DNA from: Prochlorococcus sp. AG-442-M23
GTDB lineage: Bacteria > Cyanobacteriota > Cyanobacteriia > PCC-6307 > Cyanobiaceae
NCBI GenBank assembly: GCA_003209655.1
Contig: QCPW01000002.1
Location: 155,904-219,903, forward strand
Length of the DNA stretch: 64,000 bases
Reading direction: 5' to 3'
Shown here piece by piece: positions 1 through 8,557 of this stretch (position 1 is the stretch's first letter; the number at the start of each line of letters is the position of its first letter). Both the position numbers and the translations under genes were made by a program. The notes under the pieces are model-generated. The model was not told where the DNA came from and made no database searches. It saw only the letters and a list, made by a program, of their open reading frames with translations.

Positions 1-1
1 T

Positions 2-331
2 GAATTTATTATTTCAAGTGATGATGTTGAATTTCATAAACCAAATCCTTTGCCTTATTTGAAGGCTATGAAATTGAGCGGTATAAGATCAAATAAATCT
101 GTAGTTTTTGAAGATTCTAGTAGCGGACTGAGATCATCATTAGCGGCTAATCTTCCTACTATTTATATTCCTTCAAATATACCTGGGTATATTGATAAAG
201 ATATAGATTTATATTGTTTTATAGATAGCTTGGGTAATGAAGATTGTAATTCTAATGTAATTAAAGGACCTAAACTAGATAGTCAATATGTTGATTCTGA
301 TTATCTAGAAAAATATTTATTGACAGTTTAA
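2..331 (+). CDS. HAD-family hydrolase, C-terminal part (5' end outside window)
   Basis: Frame is open from base 2 (EFIISSDDVEFHKPNPLPYLKAMKLSGIRSNKSVVFEDSSSGLRSSLAANLPTIYIPS); KPxPxxY and VFEDSxxG are HAD phosphatase motifs. Confidence 0.75.
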   Translation, partial: EFIISSDDVEFHKPNPLPYLKAMKLSGIRSNKSVVFEDSSSGLRSSLAANLPTIYIPSNIPGYIDKDIDLYCFIDSLGNEDCNSNVIKGPKLDSQYVDSDYLEKYLLTV

Positions 332-338
332 ATTTAAT

Positions 339-665
339 ATGCAAAAAACAAAATTCTCTAAAATAAATGATCAATTTAATAATTTATTGTTTGGTTTTTT
401 AAGTTCATCATGGAAATCAAAATCAATTAATATTATTTCAGTTTTGACAGGTTATTTTTTATTTGCAAACTTTGTTACTAAATTCATCTCTGAAGGTCGT
501 AATGAATTAATAATGGTTCCAATAATTATTTTAGTTATTGAATTAATAATTAGATTAAAGCCATCATCAAGTTCTAATTTATTTAATCTCTGGTCTGTAG
601 TTGATAAAGTTCGAATCGGAGCTACTTACGCTGTGATACTTGAAGCATTTAAATTAGGATCATAA
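339..665 (+). CDS. DUF565 / Ycf20-like membrane protein
   Basis: Two hydrophobic segments and C-terminal LWSVVDKVRIGATYAVILEAFKLGS resembling Ycf20/DUF565. Confidence 0.65.
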   Translation: MQKTKFSKINDQFNNLLFGFLSSSWKSKSINIISVLTGYFLFANFVTKFISEGRNELIMVPIIILVIELIIRLKPSSSSNLFNLWSVVDKVRIGATYAVILEAFKLGS

Positions 666-669
666 TCTG

Positions 670-843
670 TTATTCTTCACTTTCTTCCTCATCAATAGGA
701 TAAACAAACCCCTGTGCTTTGCCAGTTAAAACAGATTTGCCAAGTGAAATTGCTTTTTGTGCCGCCAAAGCTGCTTTACCTTTCCAAACAGCATGTCTAT
801 GATTTCTCTTGCTTCTTGATTTTTTCTTCTTTGGAACAGCCAT
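670..843 (-). CDS. rpmF: 50S ribosomal protein L32
   Basis: Reverse strand encodes [57 protein letters not shown] (57 aa); below ORF track cutoff. Confidence 0.93.
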   Translation of the reverse strand: MAVPKKKKSRSKRNHRHAVWKGKAALAAQKAISLGKSVLTGKAQGFVYPIDEEESEE

Positions 844-978
844 ACTAATTTAATATTTCCATCTAATAATATAACCTTTCAATGGTTATCTCCCAAATAT
901 TTGAGTATATTTGTTTTAAATAAAGCAATTCTTAAACGTATCTTTTAGGCTTTATTTATTATATTTTTTTGAAGATAA

Positions 979-2733
979 GTGTTCTTTAAATCAAATTTCC
1001 CATATACGAATTCTAATACAAGCTATTCTGACCTCTTATTAGAAATAGATTCTGGTAACATCCAATCTATATATTTCTACCCTAGGAAGAGGGAAATTGA
1101 TGTTTTATACAAAAATGGAAAAAAAGAAAAAGTTCCTATTTTATATAACGATCAACTAATTCTTGAAAAAGCATCTGAAAATAATGTTGAATTAACTGTT
1201 AATAACAGTAGAAAAGAGTCAGCAACAGCTAACTCTTTTGCATCAATTGGGATTTTTTTGATTTTTGTAATAGCCATAGTTTTAATACTGAGAAGCACAT
1301 CAAAACTTGCTTCAAGAGCTTTAGGATTTGGTAAAAATAATGCTAAATTTGTAACTATTGATGATGTAGATACACGATTTGATGATGTTGCCGGAGTTCC
1401 TGAAGCTGCGGAAGAGTTAAAAGAAGTAATAAAATTTCTAAATGAACCAAAAAAATTTACAGATCTTGGTGCAAAAGTACCTAAAGGTGTTTTACTAATA
1501 GGTCCTCCTGGCACTGGTAAAACATTGTTAGCAAAGGCCATTGCTGGAGAATCAGGAGTTCCTTTTATATCAATAGCGGCATCAGAATTCGTTGAATTAT
1601 TTGTAGGTGTTGGAGCTAGTAGAGTAAGAGATTTATTTGCAAAAGCAAAAGATAAGTCTCCTTGTATAGTATTTATCGATGAAATTGACTCTATAGGTAG
1701 ACAAAGGGGTTCAGGGATTGGAGGAGGAAATGATGAAAGGGAACAAACCCTTAATCAGCTTCTAACAGAATTAGATGGTTTTGCAGATAATTCTGGAGTA
1801 ATAGTCATTGCTGCCACTAATAGACCTGATATATTGGATTCGGCACTTCTAAGACCAGGACGATTTGATAGAAAGATAGAAGTTATGTTGCCTGATTTGG
1901 AAGGTAGAAAAAAAATACTTTCAGTTCATTCTTTATCTAAACCGCTTTCAAAAAACGTAGATTTGGCCTATTGGGCTACAAGAACAGTAGGTTTTTCTGG
2001 TGCTGATCTAGCAAATTTAATGAATGAAAGTGCTATTCATTGCGCTAGAGATGAATCCAAATCAATTAGCAACTTTCACATAGAAAATGCTTTAGATAAG
2101 ATTAATCTCGGTTTAAGAACCTCAGTTATTTCCTCTCTAAATATGAAAAAAATAATTGCATATAATGAAGTTGGACGAGCTATTGTATCAGCTGTTAGAA
2201 ATGGTATTGATTCAGTAGATAAAATAACAATTCTTCCTAGATCTGGTTATTTAGGCGGATATACTAAAATCAATCCAGACGAAGAAATTGTTTCTACTGG
2301 ATTAATTTCAAAGAAACTGTTGTTAAATAAAATTGAAATAGCTTTGGCAGGTAGAGCTGCAGAAACAATAGTTTTTGGTAAAAATGAAATTACTCAATGT
2401 TCAGTTAATGATATATCTTATGCCACAAACATTGTTAGAGAAATGGTAACTAAATATGGATTTTCTATCATAGGTCCTGTATCTATTGCTGATAGCAACG
2501 ATATATTAATTGGGGATAATTTTGTAAGCAATAAATCAACGATAGCGGATAATACTTATTCCAAGATAGATCATGAAATTATTAAAATATCAAAAATTTC
2601 TCTTAATAATGCTATAAATATTGTCAGTAAAAACAGAATTTTATTAGATAAATTGGTTGATATTTTAATAAATAAAGAAACTATAGAGAATAATATTTTT
2701 AGAAAGTTAACATTTGATTTATTAAAAGTATGA
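979..2733 (+). CDS. FtsH-like AAA+ membrane protein, predicted protease-inactive (HEXXH replaced by NEVGR)
   Basis: Walker A GPPGTGKT, Walker [31 protein letters not shown]; zinc motif region reads [13 protein letters not shown] start directly after an in-frame TAA. Confidence 0.9.
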   Translation: MFFKSNFPYTNSNTSYSDLLLEIDSGNIQSIYFYPRKREIDVLYKNGKKEKVPILYNDQLILEKASENNVELTVNNSRKESATANSFASIGIFLIFVIAIVLILRSTSKLASRALGFGKNNAKFVTIDDVDTRFDDVAGVPEAAEELKEVIKFLNEPKKFTDLGAKVPKGVLLIGPPGTGKTLLAKAIAGESGVPFISIAASEFVELFVGVGASRVRDLFAKAKDKSPCIVFIDEIDSIGRQRGSGIGGGNDEREQTLNQLLTELDGFADNSGVIVIAATNRPDILDSALLRPGRFDRKIEVMLPDLEGRKKILSVHSLSKPLSKNVDLAYWATRTVGFSGADLANLMNESAIHCARDESKSISNFHIENALDKINLGLRTSVISSLNMKKIIAYNEVGRAIVSAVRNGIDSVDKITILPRSGYLGGYTKINPDEEIVSTGLISKKLLLNKIEIALAGRAAETIVFGKNEITQCSVNDISYATNIVREMVTKYGFSIIGPVSIADSNDILIGDNFVSNKSTIADNTYSKIDHEIIKISKISLNNAINIVSKNRILLDKLVDILINKETIENNIFRKLTFDLLKV

Positions 2734-2784
2734 TTTATTAAAAGTATGATTTAATATCGTTAGATTATCTTAATCTTCTTTACT

Positions 2785-3543
2785 TTGATAATAAAAATTA
2801 GCCCAGTAAGACTATTAATATTTTGTTTATTAGTAATACTTTTTCCCTTGATTCAACATCAATGGCTAAATTTATATTTATTTGATAAAAATAATTTTAG
2901 TTTTTACAAGATTTTATATTATTTAAGTGGACTCATTTTCCCAACTCTTGTTTGTTTGGTCTCATTAGGTAAATTTTCAGTTTATAAATTTAGAAATAAT
3001 ATTATTAAAAGAAATAATAATGTTGGAGGACGAGTATTACTAATAATAACTTTAATTTCATTATTTACGCTTGCAACTCTTATTTCAATTTATATATTTT
3101 TTAATTTAAAATTATTTTTTAATCAAATTATCAACACAGATAAATATTTAATTGATTTAGGGATTACTAATTTGATTTTATTTTCAGCAATTATAACTAT
3201 TTTATTATTTTTTAAAAAAACAAAATTACTTATTAAAAAGATAATATTAGTGAATTTTTTTATGATTTCATTAATTATTTGGTATTCAAAAATTAATAAT
3301 ATTATATTTAATAATTTATTTATCTTTGATAATTTTTTAAAATTTGAGAATTATAATTTTATAAATATATTTTTTATACTTTCAATAGAAATATTTTACT
3401 ATTTATGGTCTTACATTTCAGATGGTTCACATTTGAGTGATTGGAGTATTCCTTTTCCCAATAAAGTTATACTCTCACCCTTTTTTAGAATTATATTTTT
3501 TTATTTAATGGTAATTATATATTATGCAATACTATCTTATTAG
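2785..3543 (+). CDS. Hypothetical multi-pass membrane protein
   Basis: 252-aa ORF with TTG start and multiple hydrophobic segments; no family recognised. Confidence 0.7.
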   Translation: MIIKISPVRLLIFCLLVILFPLIQHQWLNLYLFDKNNFSFYKILYYLSGLIFPTLVCLVSLGKFSVYKFRNNIIKRNNNVGGRVLLIITLISLFTLATLISIYIFFNLKLFFNQIINTDKYLIDLGITNLILFSAIITILLFFKKTKLLIKKIILVNFFMISLIIWYSKINNIIFNNLFIFDNFLKFENYNFINIFFILSIEIFYYLWSYISDGSHLSDWSIPFPNKVILSPFFRIIFFYLMVIIYYAILSY

Positions 3544-3575
3544 ATAAAAAATTTAGATAAATTATCTATCAGTAC

Positions 3576-4160
3576 CTAAAGCGCAGAAAAATATTCTTTA
3601 CTACCTTTTGGATCTTCCAACATCGTTTTTTCTCCTGGAGTCCAGTTTGCAGGGCAGACCTCATCAGGATTAGCTGCTACATATTGATAACCTTGAAGTA
3701 TTCTTAGGGTCTCGTCAACATTTCGACCTACCGGCGCCTTGTTTACTGTAGTGTGCATTACAATTCCTTCAGGATTAATTAGAAATAAACCTCTGTCAGC
3801 TTCTCCATCATCATTAAGGACGTTATAAGCTAGGCAAATTTCTCTTTTTAAGTCTGATACCAATGGATAGTTAATCTCACCTATACCACCTTCATTTCTT
3901 GGTGTTTGTATCCATGCCAGATGGCAATGTTTACTATCTACAGATACTCCCAATATTTCTGTATTTAAGGTAGCAAATTTATCGTATTCATCACTAAAAG
4001 CTGTGATTTCGGTTGGACATACAAATGTAAAATCTAGTGGATAGAAAAATAATACAACCCACTTACCTCTATAAGCTGATAAGCTTATATCTTTGAATTC
4101 TTGATCATAAACTGCAGTAGCAGTAAAATCTGGTGCCTCTTGACCTACTCTTAAACTCAT
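3576..4160 (-). CDS. 2-Cys peroxiredoxin (AhpC/TSA family)
   Basis: [20 protein letters not shown]...[13 protein letters not shown]...[10 protein letters not shown]; start placed at the internal Met rather than the longer ORF start at 4211. Confidence 0.95.
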   Translation of the reverse strand: MSLRVGQEAPDFTATAVYDQEFKDISLSAYRGKWVVLFFYPLDFTFVCPTEITAFSDEYDKFATLNTEILGVSVDSKHCHLAWIQTPRNEGGIGEINYPLVSDLKREICLAYNVLNDDGEADRGLFLINPEGIVMHTTVNKAPVGRNVDETLRILQGYQYVAANPDEVCPANWTPGEKTMLEDPKGSKEYFSAL

Positions 4161-4486
4161 GGAAATTTTGATCCTATTTTGAATAAATTTTTTGGACTTT
4201 ACAGACCTCAAATTTTATTATAAATTTAACCTTAACAATATAGCAAGTAATTCTATAATCTGAATTTATGAAATGGCATCATTCCTTAACAAGAAAATTT
4301 ACAATTATGAACTACAACAAATTAATAAAAAATCTAAAACGAGAATTAATTAAATACCCAATAAATAGAAATAGCGAAAAATAGAATGATTAATAGTTAA
4401 ATTTGCATTTATTAATAACTTCAATATTTTTGTATTTTGTCTCCTATATTATCAATCAAATATTTTCTCAGGTATGAATAACAAGT

Positions 4487-4645
4487 ATGGCAAATTACAT
4501 AGAAAGATTAAAAGAAAAATTAAAAATTAAAAAATTTGACTCTGATCAGCCTTTAAATGCCTGGTTGTTCGTTTTAATATTAAATTTGGTCGGCTTTGCT
4601 GGATACTTTTATTTAAAAGTAAATGATATTAATTTAGGGGAATAA
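4487..4645 (+). CDS. Small single-TM hypothetical protein (52 aa)
   Basis: MANYIERLKEKLKIKKFDSDQPLNAWLFVLILNLVGFAGYFYLKVNDINLGE; amphipathic N-terminus plus one TM. Confidence 0.6.
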   Translation: MANYIERLKEKLKIKKFDSDQPLNAWLFVLILNLVGFAGYFYLKVNDINLGE

Positions 4646-4654
4646 TTATTTATC

Positions 4655-4867
4655 TTATTTTTTTTTAATAGATCGATAAAAGTTTTTATACCTTTCAACT
4701 CTTGTTAAGTCTGGTAATGTCCAAATTAATTCATTCTCAAATGATGGTTCATACCATTCCTTAAATTCTTTTTTTATTGAATCATTATTTATATCAGAAA
4801 GTTTTTTTGATCTAATACTAAAGTGTTTTTTAATTACTTTTAAATTTTTATTAATATATTCTCTCAT
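4655..4867 (-). CDS. Small hypothetical protein (70 aa)
   Basis: ORF with W/Y/R-rich C-terminus (LIWTLPDLTRVERYKNFYRSIKKK); convergent with 4487..4645. Confidence 0.55.
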   Translation of the reverse strand: MREYINKNLKVIKKHFSIRSKKLSDINNDSIKKEFKEWYEPSFENELIWTLPDLTRVERYKNFYRSIKKK

Positions 4868-4922
4868 GGTATTTTTAAACCTTTATTAAATTTACCATTT
4901 AATAGGATATCTAATTACTTAA

Positions 4923-5093
4923 TTATACGTTCTGGACAGCATGGAATAATCCGAATGAGTATCCTCCGATTAAAACCCAACCCAATACACTTGAAATTAT
5001 AGTTGATCTCCTATTGTGTCTACGTAGAGCATTTTCGATCATTTCGTTAACTTCTTCTTTACTTATGTAATCTGAAGTTGATTTTTTTTTCAT
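4923..5093 (-). CDS. Small single-TM hypothetical protein (56 aa)
   Basis: MKKKSTSDYISKEEVNEMIENALRRHNRRSTIISSVLGWVLIGGYSFGLFHAVQNV. Confidence 0.55.
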   Translation of the reverse strand: MKKKSTSDYISKEEVNEMIENALRRHNRRSTIISSVLGWVLIGGYSFGLFHAVQNV

Positions 5094-5320
5094 AGAAATT
5101 TTTTTTTTTACGTTAAACGAAAAGTGATAAAATTGGGGTTTTAAATTTTTTATATATCTTTTAAAAGATAAATTTATGTCTTTATTTTTTTTTGAAAAGG
5201 TAAAAAATATTTTATTCTCATAATTGAATAATTTTCAAGATAAAACTAATTATTGATTTCAAAAATCGTAATTTATTCCTATTATAAAATCAAGTTAATC
5301 AACTAAAAGTGTTAATTTGA

Positions 5321-5488
5321 ATGAATGTTAATGATTCTTCAGTACTAGAGATTATTAATAGTATTATTGCTGCAGATAGATTAAATAAAAATCAAATTCT
5401 TCAATTAGTAAATTTAGCATCAGTTTCTAGTAACATTAAAGAATTAAAAGATAATTTGAAATGGGAAAAATACAAATCTAAATATTAA
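5321..5488 (+). CDS. Small hypothetical protein (55 aa)
   Basis: MNVNDSSVLEIINSIIAADRLNKNQILQLVNLASVSSNIKELKDNLKWEKYKSKY. Confidence 0.45.
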   Translation: MNVNDSSVLEIINSIIAADRLNKNQILQLVNLASVSSNIKELKDNLKWEKYKSKY

Positions 5489-5553
5489 ATAAATATAAAA
5501 AATCAAGGAACTCATGACAGAACTAAATATTATTAGATGGAAATCTTTTAGAT

Positions 5554-5709
5554 ATGCACCCTAAATCAATTAAAAATAAAGAATTTAAAAAATATGATTT
5601 TGAGAGTATGAAGCAATCAGATGATTGCGAGGTAAGTAAAGCTAGTAATGAGATAATGCTTGATAGATTTTATAATGGAAAAAGGATAGAATTTCCATTT
5701 TCAAAATAA
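5554..5709 (+). CDS. Small hypothetical protein (51 aa)
   Basis: MHPKSIKNKEFKKYDFESMKQSDDCEVSKASNEIMLDRFYNGKRIEFPFSK; protein-like composition. Confidence 0.4.
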   Translation: MHPKSIKNKEFKKYDFESMKQSDDCEVSKASNEIMLDRFYNGKRIEFPFSK

Positions 5710-5722
5710 AATAAAATAATAT

Positions 5723-5872
5723 CTAAGTGTTATGAAGATTGTAAGAAGTTAAATAAAGGTTAGATTTTTTATCATTATCATTTGCTTTATTAAAAATAAG
5801 AATTGTTGAAATTACAATAATTAAAATAATTAATAAATCCCCAACGGTTACTCCTCTTTCTTTTAAATTCAT
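5723..5872 (-). CDS. Small single-TM hypothetical protein (49 aa)
   Basis: MNLKERGVTVGDLLIILIIVISTILIFNKANDNDKKSNLYLTSYNLHNT; hydrophobic segment after a conserved-looking N-terminus. Confidence 0.5.
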   Translation of the reverse strand: MNLKERGVTVGDLLIILIIVISTILIFNKANDNDKKSNLYLTSYNLHNT

Positions 5873-5908
5873 AATCAAAATTAATTACTAGAATTATAGC
5901 CGAATCAT

Positions 5909-6061
5909 TTAAAAACTACTTTTTAGAATATCTTGAAGCCTAGTTCTTTTTACAATATTTTCTTCTTCCCATATACAAGTAGCTTCATCATTATTTATTG
6001 GCTTTGCTTCATAAGCTAAATACCATAGAAGCAATCCAACTGGAATTATTAAAATTTGCAT
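5909..6061 (-). CDS. Small single-TM hypothetical protein (50 aa), divergent from 6130..6492
   Basis: MQILIIPVGLLLWYLAYEAKPINNDEATCIWEEENIVKRTRLQDILKSSF. Confidence 0.5.
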   Translation of the reverse strand: MQILIIPVGLLLWYLAYEAKPINNDEATCIWEEENIVKRTRLQDILKSSF

Positions 6062-6089
6062 TAAATTTATGTTGACTTAAATTTAATAT

Positions 6090-6124
6090 AGTGCAACACT
6101 AAAAATACGCAAGTGTCACAATAA
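6090..6124. promoter_or_regulatory. Candidate operator sites upstream of 6130 ORF
   Basis: AGTGCAACACT (6090-6100, AGTG-N3-CACT palindrome) and AAGTGTCACAAT (from 6111); similar sites flank the paralogue at 7128. Confidence 0.4.
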
Positions 6125-6129
6125 TTTTT

Positions 6130-6492
6130 ATGCCCTCTAAAAGAAAAAGAATTGGTTTTCTACCACGTGCAGAGATTCAGAACATAATAGATCAAATTTG
6201 CGAACAAAATAAATTAAGTCAATCAAAAGTTACTGGTATTTTGGTTGAAGAAGGACTTTCTTCTAAGGGATTTTTAAATAATTCTATAAATAATAAATCA
6301 TATCAACTATCGAGTAATAATAAAGATTTATCATTAATTAGCGATGATAGTATCAATAATCAAAAGCGTAATGAAATTGATAAATTAACTTTAGATGAAA
6401 TTAATATAAAAGATGAGGTACAAATGATCAACGACTACATTGAGTTTAAATTTTTCAAAAATATAATGAAACAAAATAAAAAATTTGGCTGA
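6130..6492 (+). CDS. Ribbon-helix-helix-like putative regulator, paralogue 1
   Basis: MPSKRKRIGFLPRAEIQNIIDQICEQNKLSQSKVTGILVEEGLSSKG: beta strand, helix, LSQSKV turn, helix; 29 of first 47 residues identical to 7128..7508. Confidence 0.65.
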   Translation: MPSKRKRIGFLPRAEIQNIIDQICEQNKLSQSKVTGILVEEGLSSKGFLNNSINNKSYQLSSNNKDLSLISDDSINNQKRNEIDKLTLDEINIKDEVQMINDYIEFKFFKNIMKQNKKFG

Positions 6493-6728
6493 ATAATGTC
6501 ACACTAAATTATCTTTATAACTATAAAAGTTGAACACTCTACATAAAAAATCTATTATGGATACTTTTTCCCTAAATCAGTTAATATTTAGCTTGAGGGG
6601 TAGATTGAAAAACATCAATAGAATTATTAATTAATTTCATTCAAATTGTTGCTATATCTAAAATTTTTCTTTGAACTTCTTTTAAGTAAATCTTCTTATT
6701 TAAGTCAAAATAAAATACTTTGAAATAG

Positions 6729-6914
6729 CTACTTAATAAGTCTTTGCTTTTTTATATATTTTAAATATGGGGTTGCCCATTTGCCTAATGTAATTGTAAC
6801 TTTCCAATTATAAGGTTTTAGCTTTATCGAATTAGCTAATGGTTTTTTGTGAGGTAGATATGTCTGTATTAAATAAAGAGTTATATCTAATAGAGAGTTC
6901 TGATTATCTTTCAT
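6729..6914 (-). CDS. Small hypothetical protein (61 aa)
   Basis: MKDNQNSLLDITLYLIQTYLPHKKPLANSIKLKPYNWKVTITLGKWATPYLKYIKKQRLIK; start overlaps stop of the upstream small ORF (TAATG). Confidence 0.45.
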   Translation of the reverse strand: MKDNQNSLLDITLYLIQTYLPHKKPLANSIKLKPYNWKVTITLGKWATPYLKYIKKQRLIK

Positions 6915-7051
6915 TAGATAAATAAATCCTCAATACCTGAGTAATCTTCTCTTTCACTTGGTGCTTTATCGTTCATTTCATAGATGTCATCTTTTGATTT
7001 ATAACATAGATAGCCAAGTCCAATAAATAGAAAAGTAAATGAAATGATCAT
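6914..7051 (-). CDS. Small single-TM hypothetical protein (45 aa), divergent from 7128..7508
   Basis: MIISFTFLFIGLGYLCYKSKDDIYEMNDKAPSEREDYSGIEDLFI; shares a GL..YL.Y..K pattern with 5909..6061. Confidence 0.5.
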   Translation of the reverse strand: MIISFTFLFIGLGYLCYKSKDDIYEMNDKAPSEREDYSGIEDLFI

Positions 7052-7099
7052 GATGTTTGGTTGACGGAAACTAAATATAATGCAAAAATATTTGTAGTC

Positions 7100-7113
7100 A
7101 AGTGCAACACATT
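7100..7113. promoter_or_regulatory. Candidate operator site upstream of 7128 ORF
   Basis: AAGTGCAACACATT, matching the upstream site of the paralogue. Confidence 0.4.
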
Positions 7114-7127
7114 GTTCACCTATTTAT

Positions 7128-7508
7128 ATGCCTACAAGTAGAAAAAGGATTGGCTTTTTACCCAGACCAGAGGTTCAAACAATACTTGATGACTTAAGTA
7201 TTGAAGAGAACCTAAGTCAGTCAAAGGTTGTTGGAATATTAGTAGAAGAAGCACTTAACTATCGTGGACTATTTGATAAAAAGAATGGAAAGCGTTTTCT
7301 TGGTAATCCTCATGATCACAATTTATCACAGAGTTTAATGAAAGGTGTTAGTACTGAAAATTTAGAGCTGATTGATGAATTAAGAAAAGATAATCCTAGC
7401 GCTAGGATTGAGCTCGTACCACGCAAGAAAAGATCCGATAATAGGGATGAAATGCTAGAAAAATTTGCCCAATTTTTAAAATTTCAGGAAATTATGGAAA
7501 ATTATTAA
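7128..7508 (+). CDS. Ribbon-helix-helix-like putative regulator, paralogue 2
   Basis: MPTSRKRIGFLPRPEVQTILDDLSIEENLSQSKVVGILVEEALNYRG; RHH-like pattern, homologous to 6130..6492. Confidence 0.68.
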   Translation: MPTSRKRIGFLPRPEVQTILDDLSIEENLSQSKVVGILVEEALNYRGLFDKKNGKRFLGNPHDHNLSQSLMKGVSTENLELIDELRKDNPSARIELVPRKKRSDNRDEMLEKFAQFLKFQEIMENY

Positions 7509-7969
7509 ATATACTCAGTATGTACTTAAGTGTTACATTATTTTACGCTTTTTTGTCGGTCATAAATTTAAAGGATAAGTTTTAAAGACGTATACTGAGA
7601 TTCAGTAGCCATGATGTTTTAGATGAAAAAGTCAATAATTCTATACAATACTTCCAAAGCCATTATGGTAAAGAATAAACTTCTATGGTTTTTTTCACCT
7701 TAATAACCAACTTTTTAAGATTTATTTGATAACTAATGCAGATTATAAGAAAAGTTGTAATTTAACATATTTTTTATAGTTTAAAATATTAGAAGATTTG
7801 TAATATTTCAAGGTTGATTGTTAATAAGAAATAGACATATGAAAATTATTTATATAGTTATCTTTTATTTATATTTAAATGAGAAAAACAGAATTTAAAA
7901 AATTTAAAACGTTAAATTATAAACAAAAAATGACTTCAAAGAAGCTAATTTATTAAATGGACTTGGGAA

Positions 7970-8043
7970 TGTCTCGAGCGTGACTTGAACACGCGACCTG
8001 TGGGCTATGAATCCACCGCTCTAACCAGCTGAGCTACCGAGAC
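7970..8043 (-). tRNA. tRNA with CAT anticodon (likely elongator tRNA-Met)
   Basis: Reverse strand GTCTCGGTAGCTCAGCTGGTTAGAGCGGTGGATTCATAGCCCACAGGTCGCGTGTTCAAGTCACGCTCGAGACA folds as a cloverleaf with CAT anticodon; Met vs lysidine-Ile not resolved. Confidence 0.9.
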
Positions 8044-8071
8044 ATTGTTTTATTTTAAATCATGACTAGTC

Positions 8072-8554
8072 TTAATTACCATTTTGAACATTTATTTGTT
8101 TATTAGCCTCATATATTGCTATTCCACATGCGACGGATAAATTAAGACTTCTAACCCCTTTTTTATCTTTATTTGATAACGATACATTTGGCATATTTAT
8201 TGATATTAATGAATCACAAGCATTAATGACGTAATCAGGTAATCCTGTGTCTTCTCTACCAAATAATAGGATATCCTCCTTAATGAATTTAAAGTCTTTC
8301 AAATAAATCCCATTTTTTTTGCTAAAGGCGATTATTCTTTTATTTCTTTTAGTATCCTTAAATATTTTAAAATTTGAATAATTTTTTAATTTAACTAAAG
8401 GCCAATAATCCAAGCCAGCTCTTTTTAAATATTTATCCTCTAAACTAAAACCTAAAGGTTCAATCAAATTTAATGTAATATCAAAAGCAGCACAAGTCCT
8501 TGCAATGCTTCCAGTATTTTGAGGAATTCTAGGTTCAAAAAGTGAAATTTCCAA
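8072..8554 (-). CDS. trmL: tRNA (cytidine(34)-2'-O)-methyltransferase, SpoU/TrmL family
   Basis: MEISLFEPRIPQNTGSIARTCAAF...LLFGREDTGLP...INMPNVSLSNKDKKGVRSLNLSVACGIAIYE. Confidence 0.9.
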   Translation of the reverse strand: MEISLFEPRIPQNTGSIARTCAAFDITLNLIEPLGFSLEDKYLKRAGLDYWPLVKLKNYSNFKIFKDTKRNKRIIAFSKKNGIYLKDFKFIKEDILLFGREDTGLPDYVINACDSLISINMPNVSLSNKDKKGVRSLNLSVACGIAIYEANKQINVQNGN

Positions 8555-8557
8555 ATT

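Noticed and set aside
1152-1541. 129-aa antisense ORF inside the FtsH-like gene
   Set aside because: Shadow of the AAA+ coding frame; the + strand has strong homology and this ORF has no recognisable motif.
4923-5093. Considered as a high-light-inducible (Hli) protein
   Set aside because: Small single-TM protein but lacks the ExxNGRxAMxG chlorophyll-binding motif.
7650-7700. Possible terminator/sRNA (GCCAT...ATGGTTTTTTT)
   Set aside because: Only ~6-7 bp of weak pairing with a long loop; not distinguishable from AT-rich background without folding statistics.
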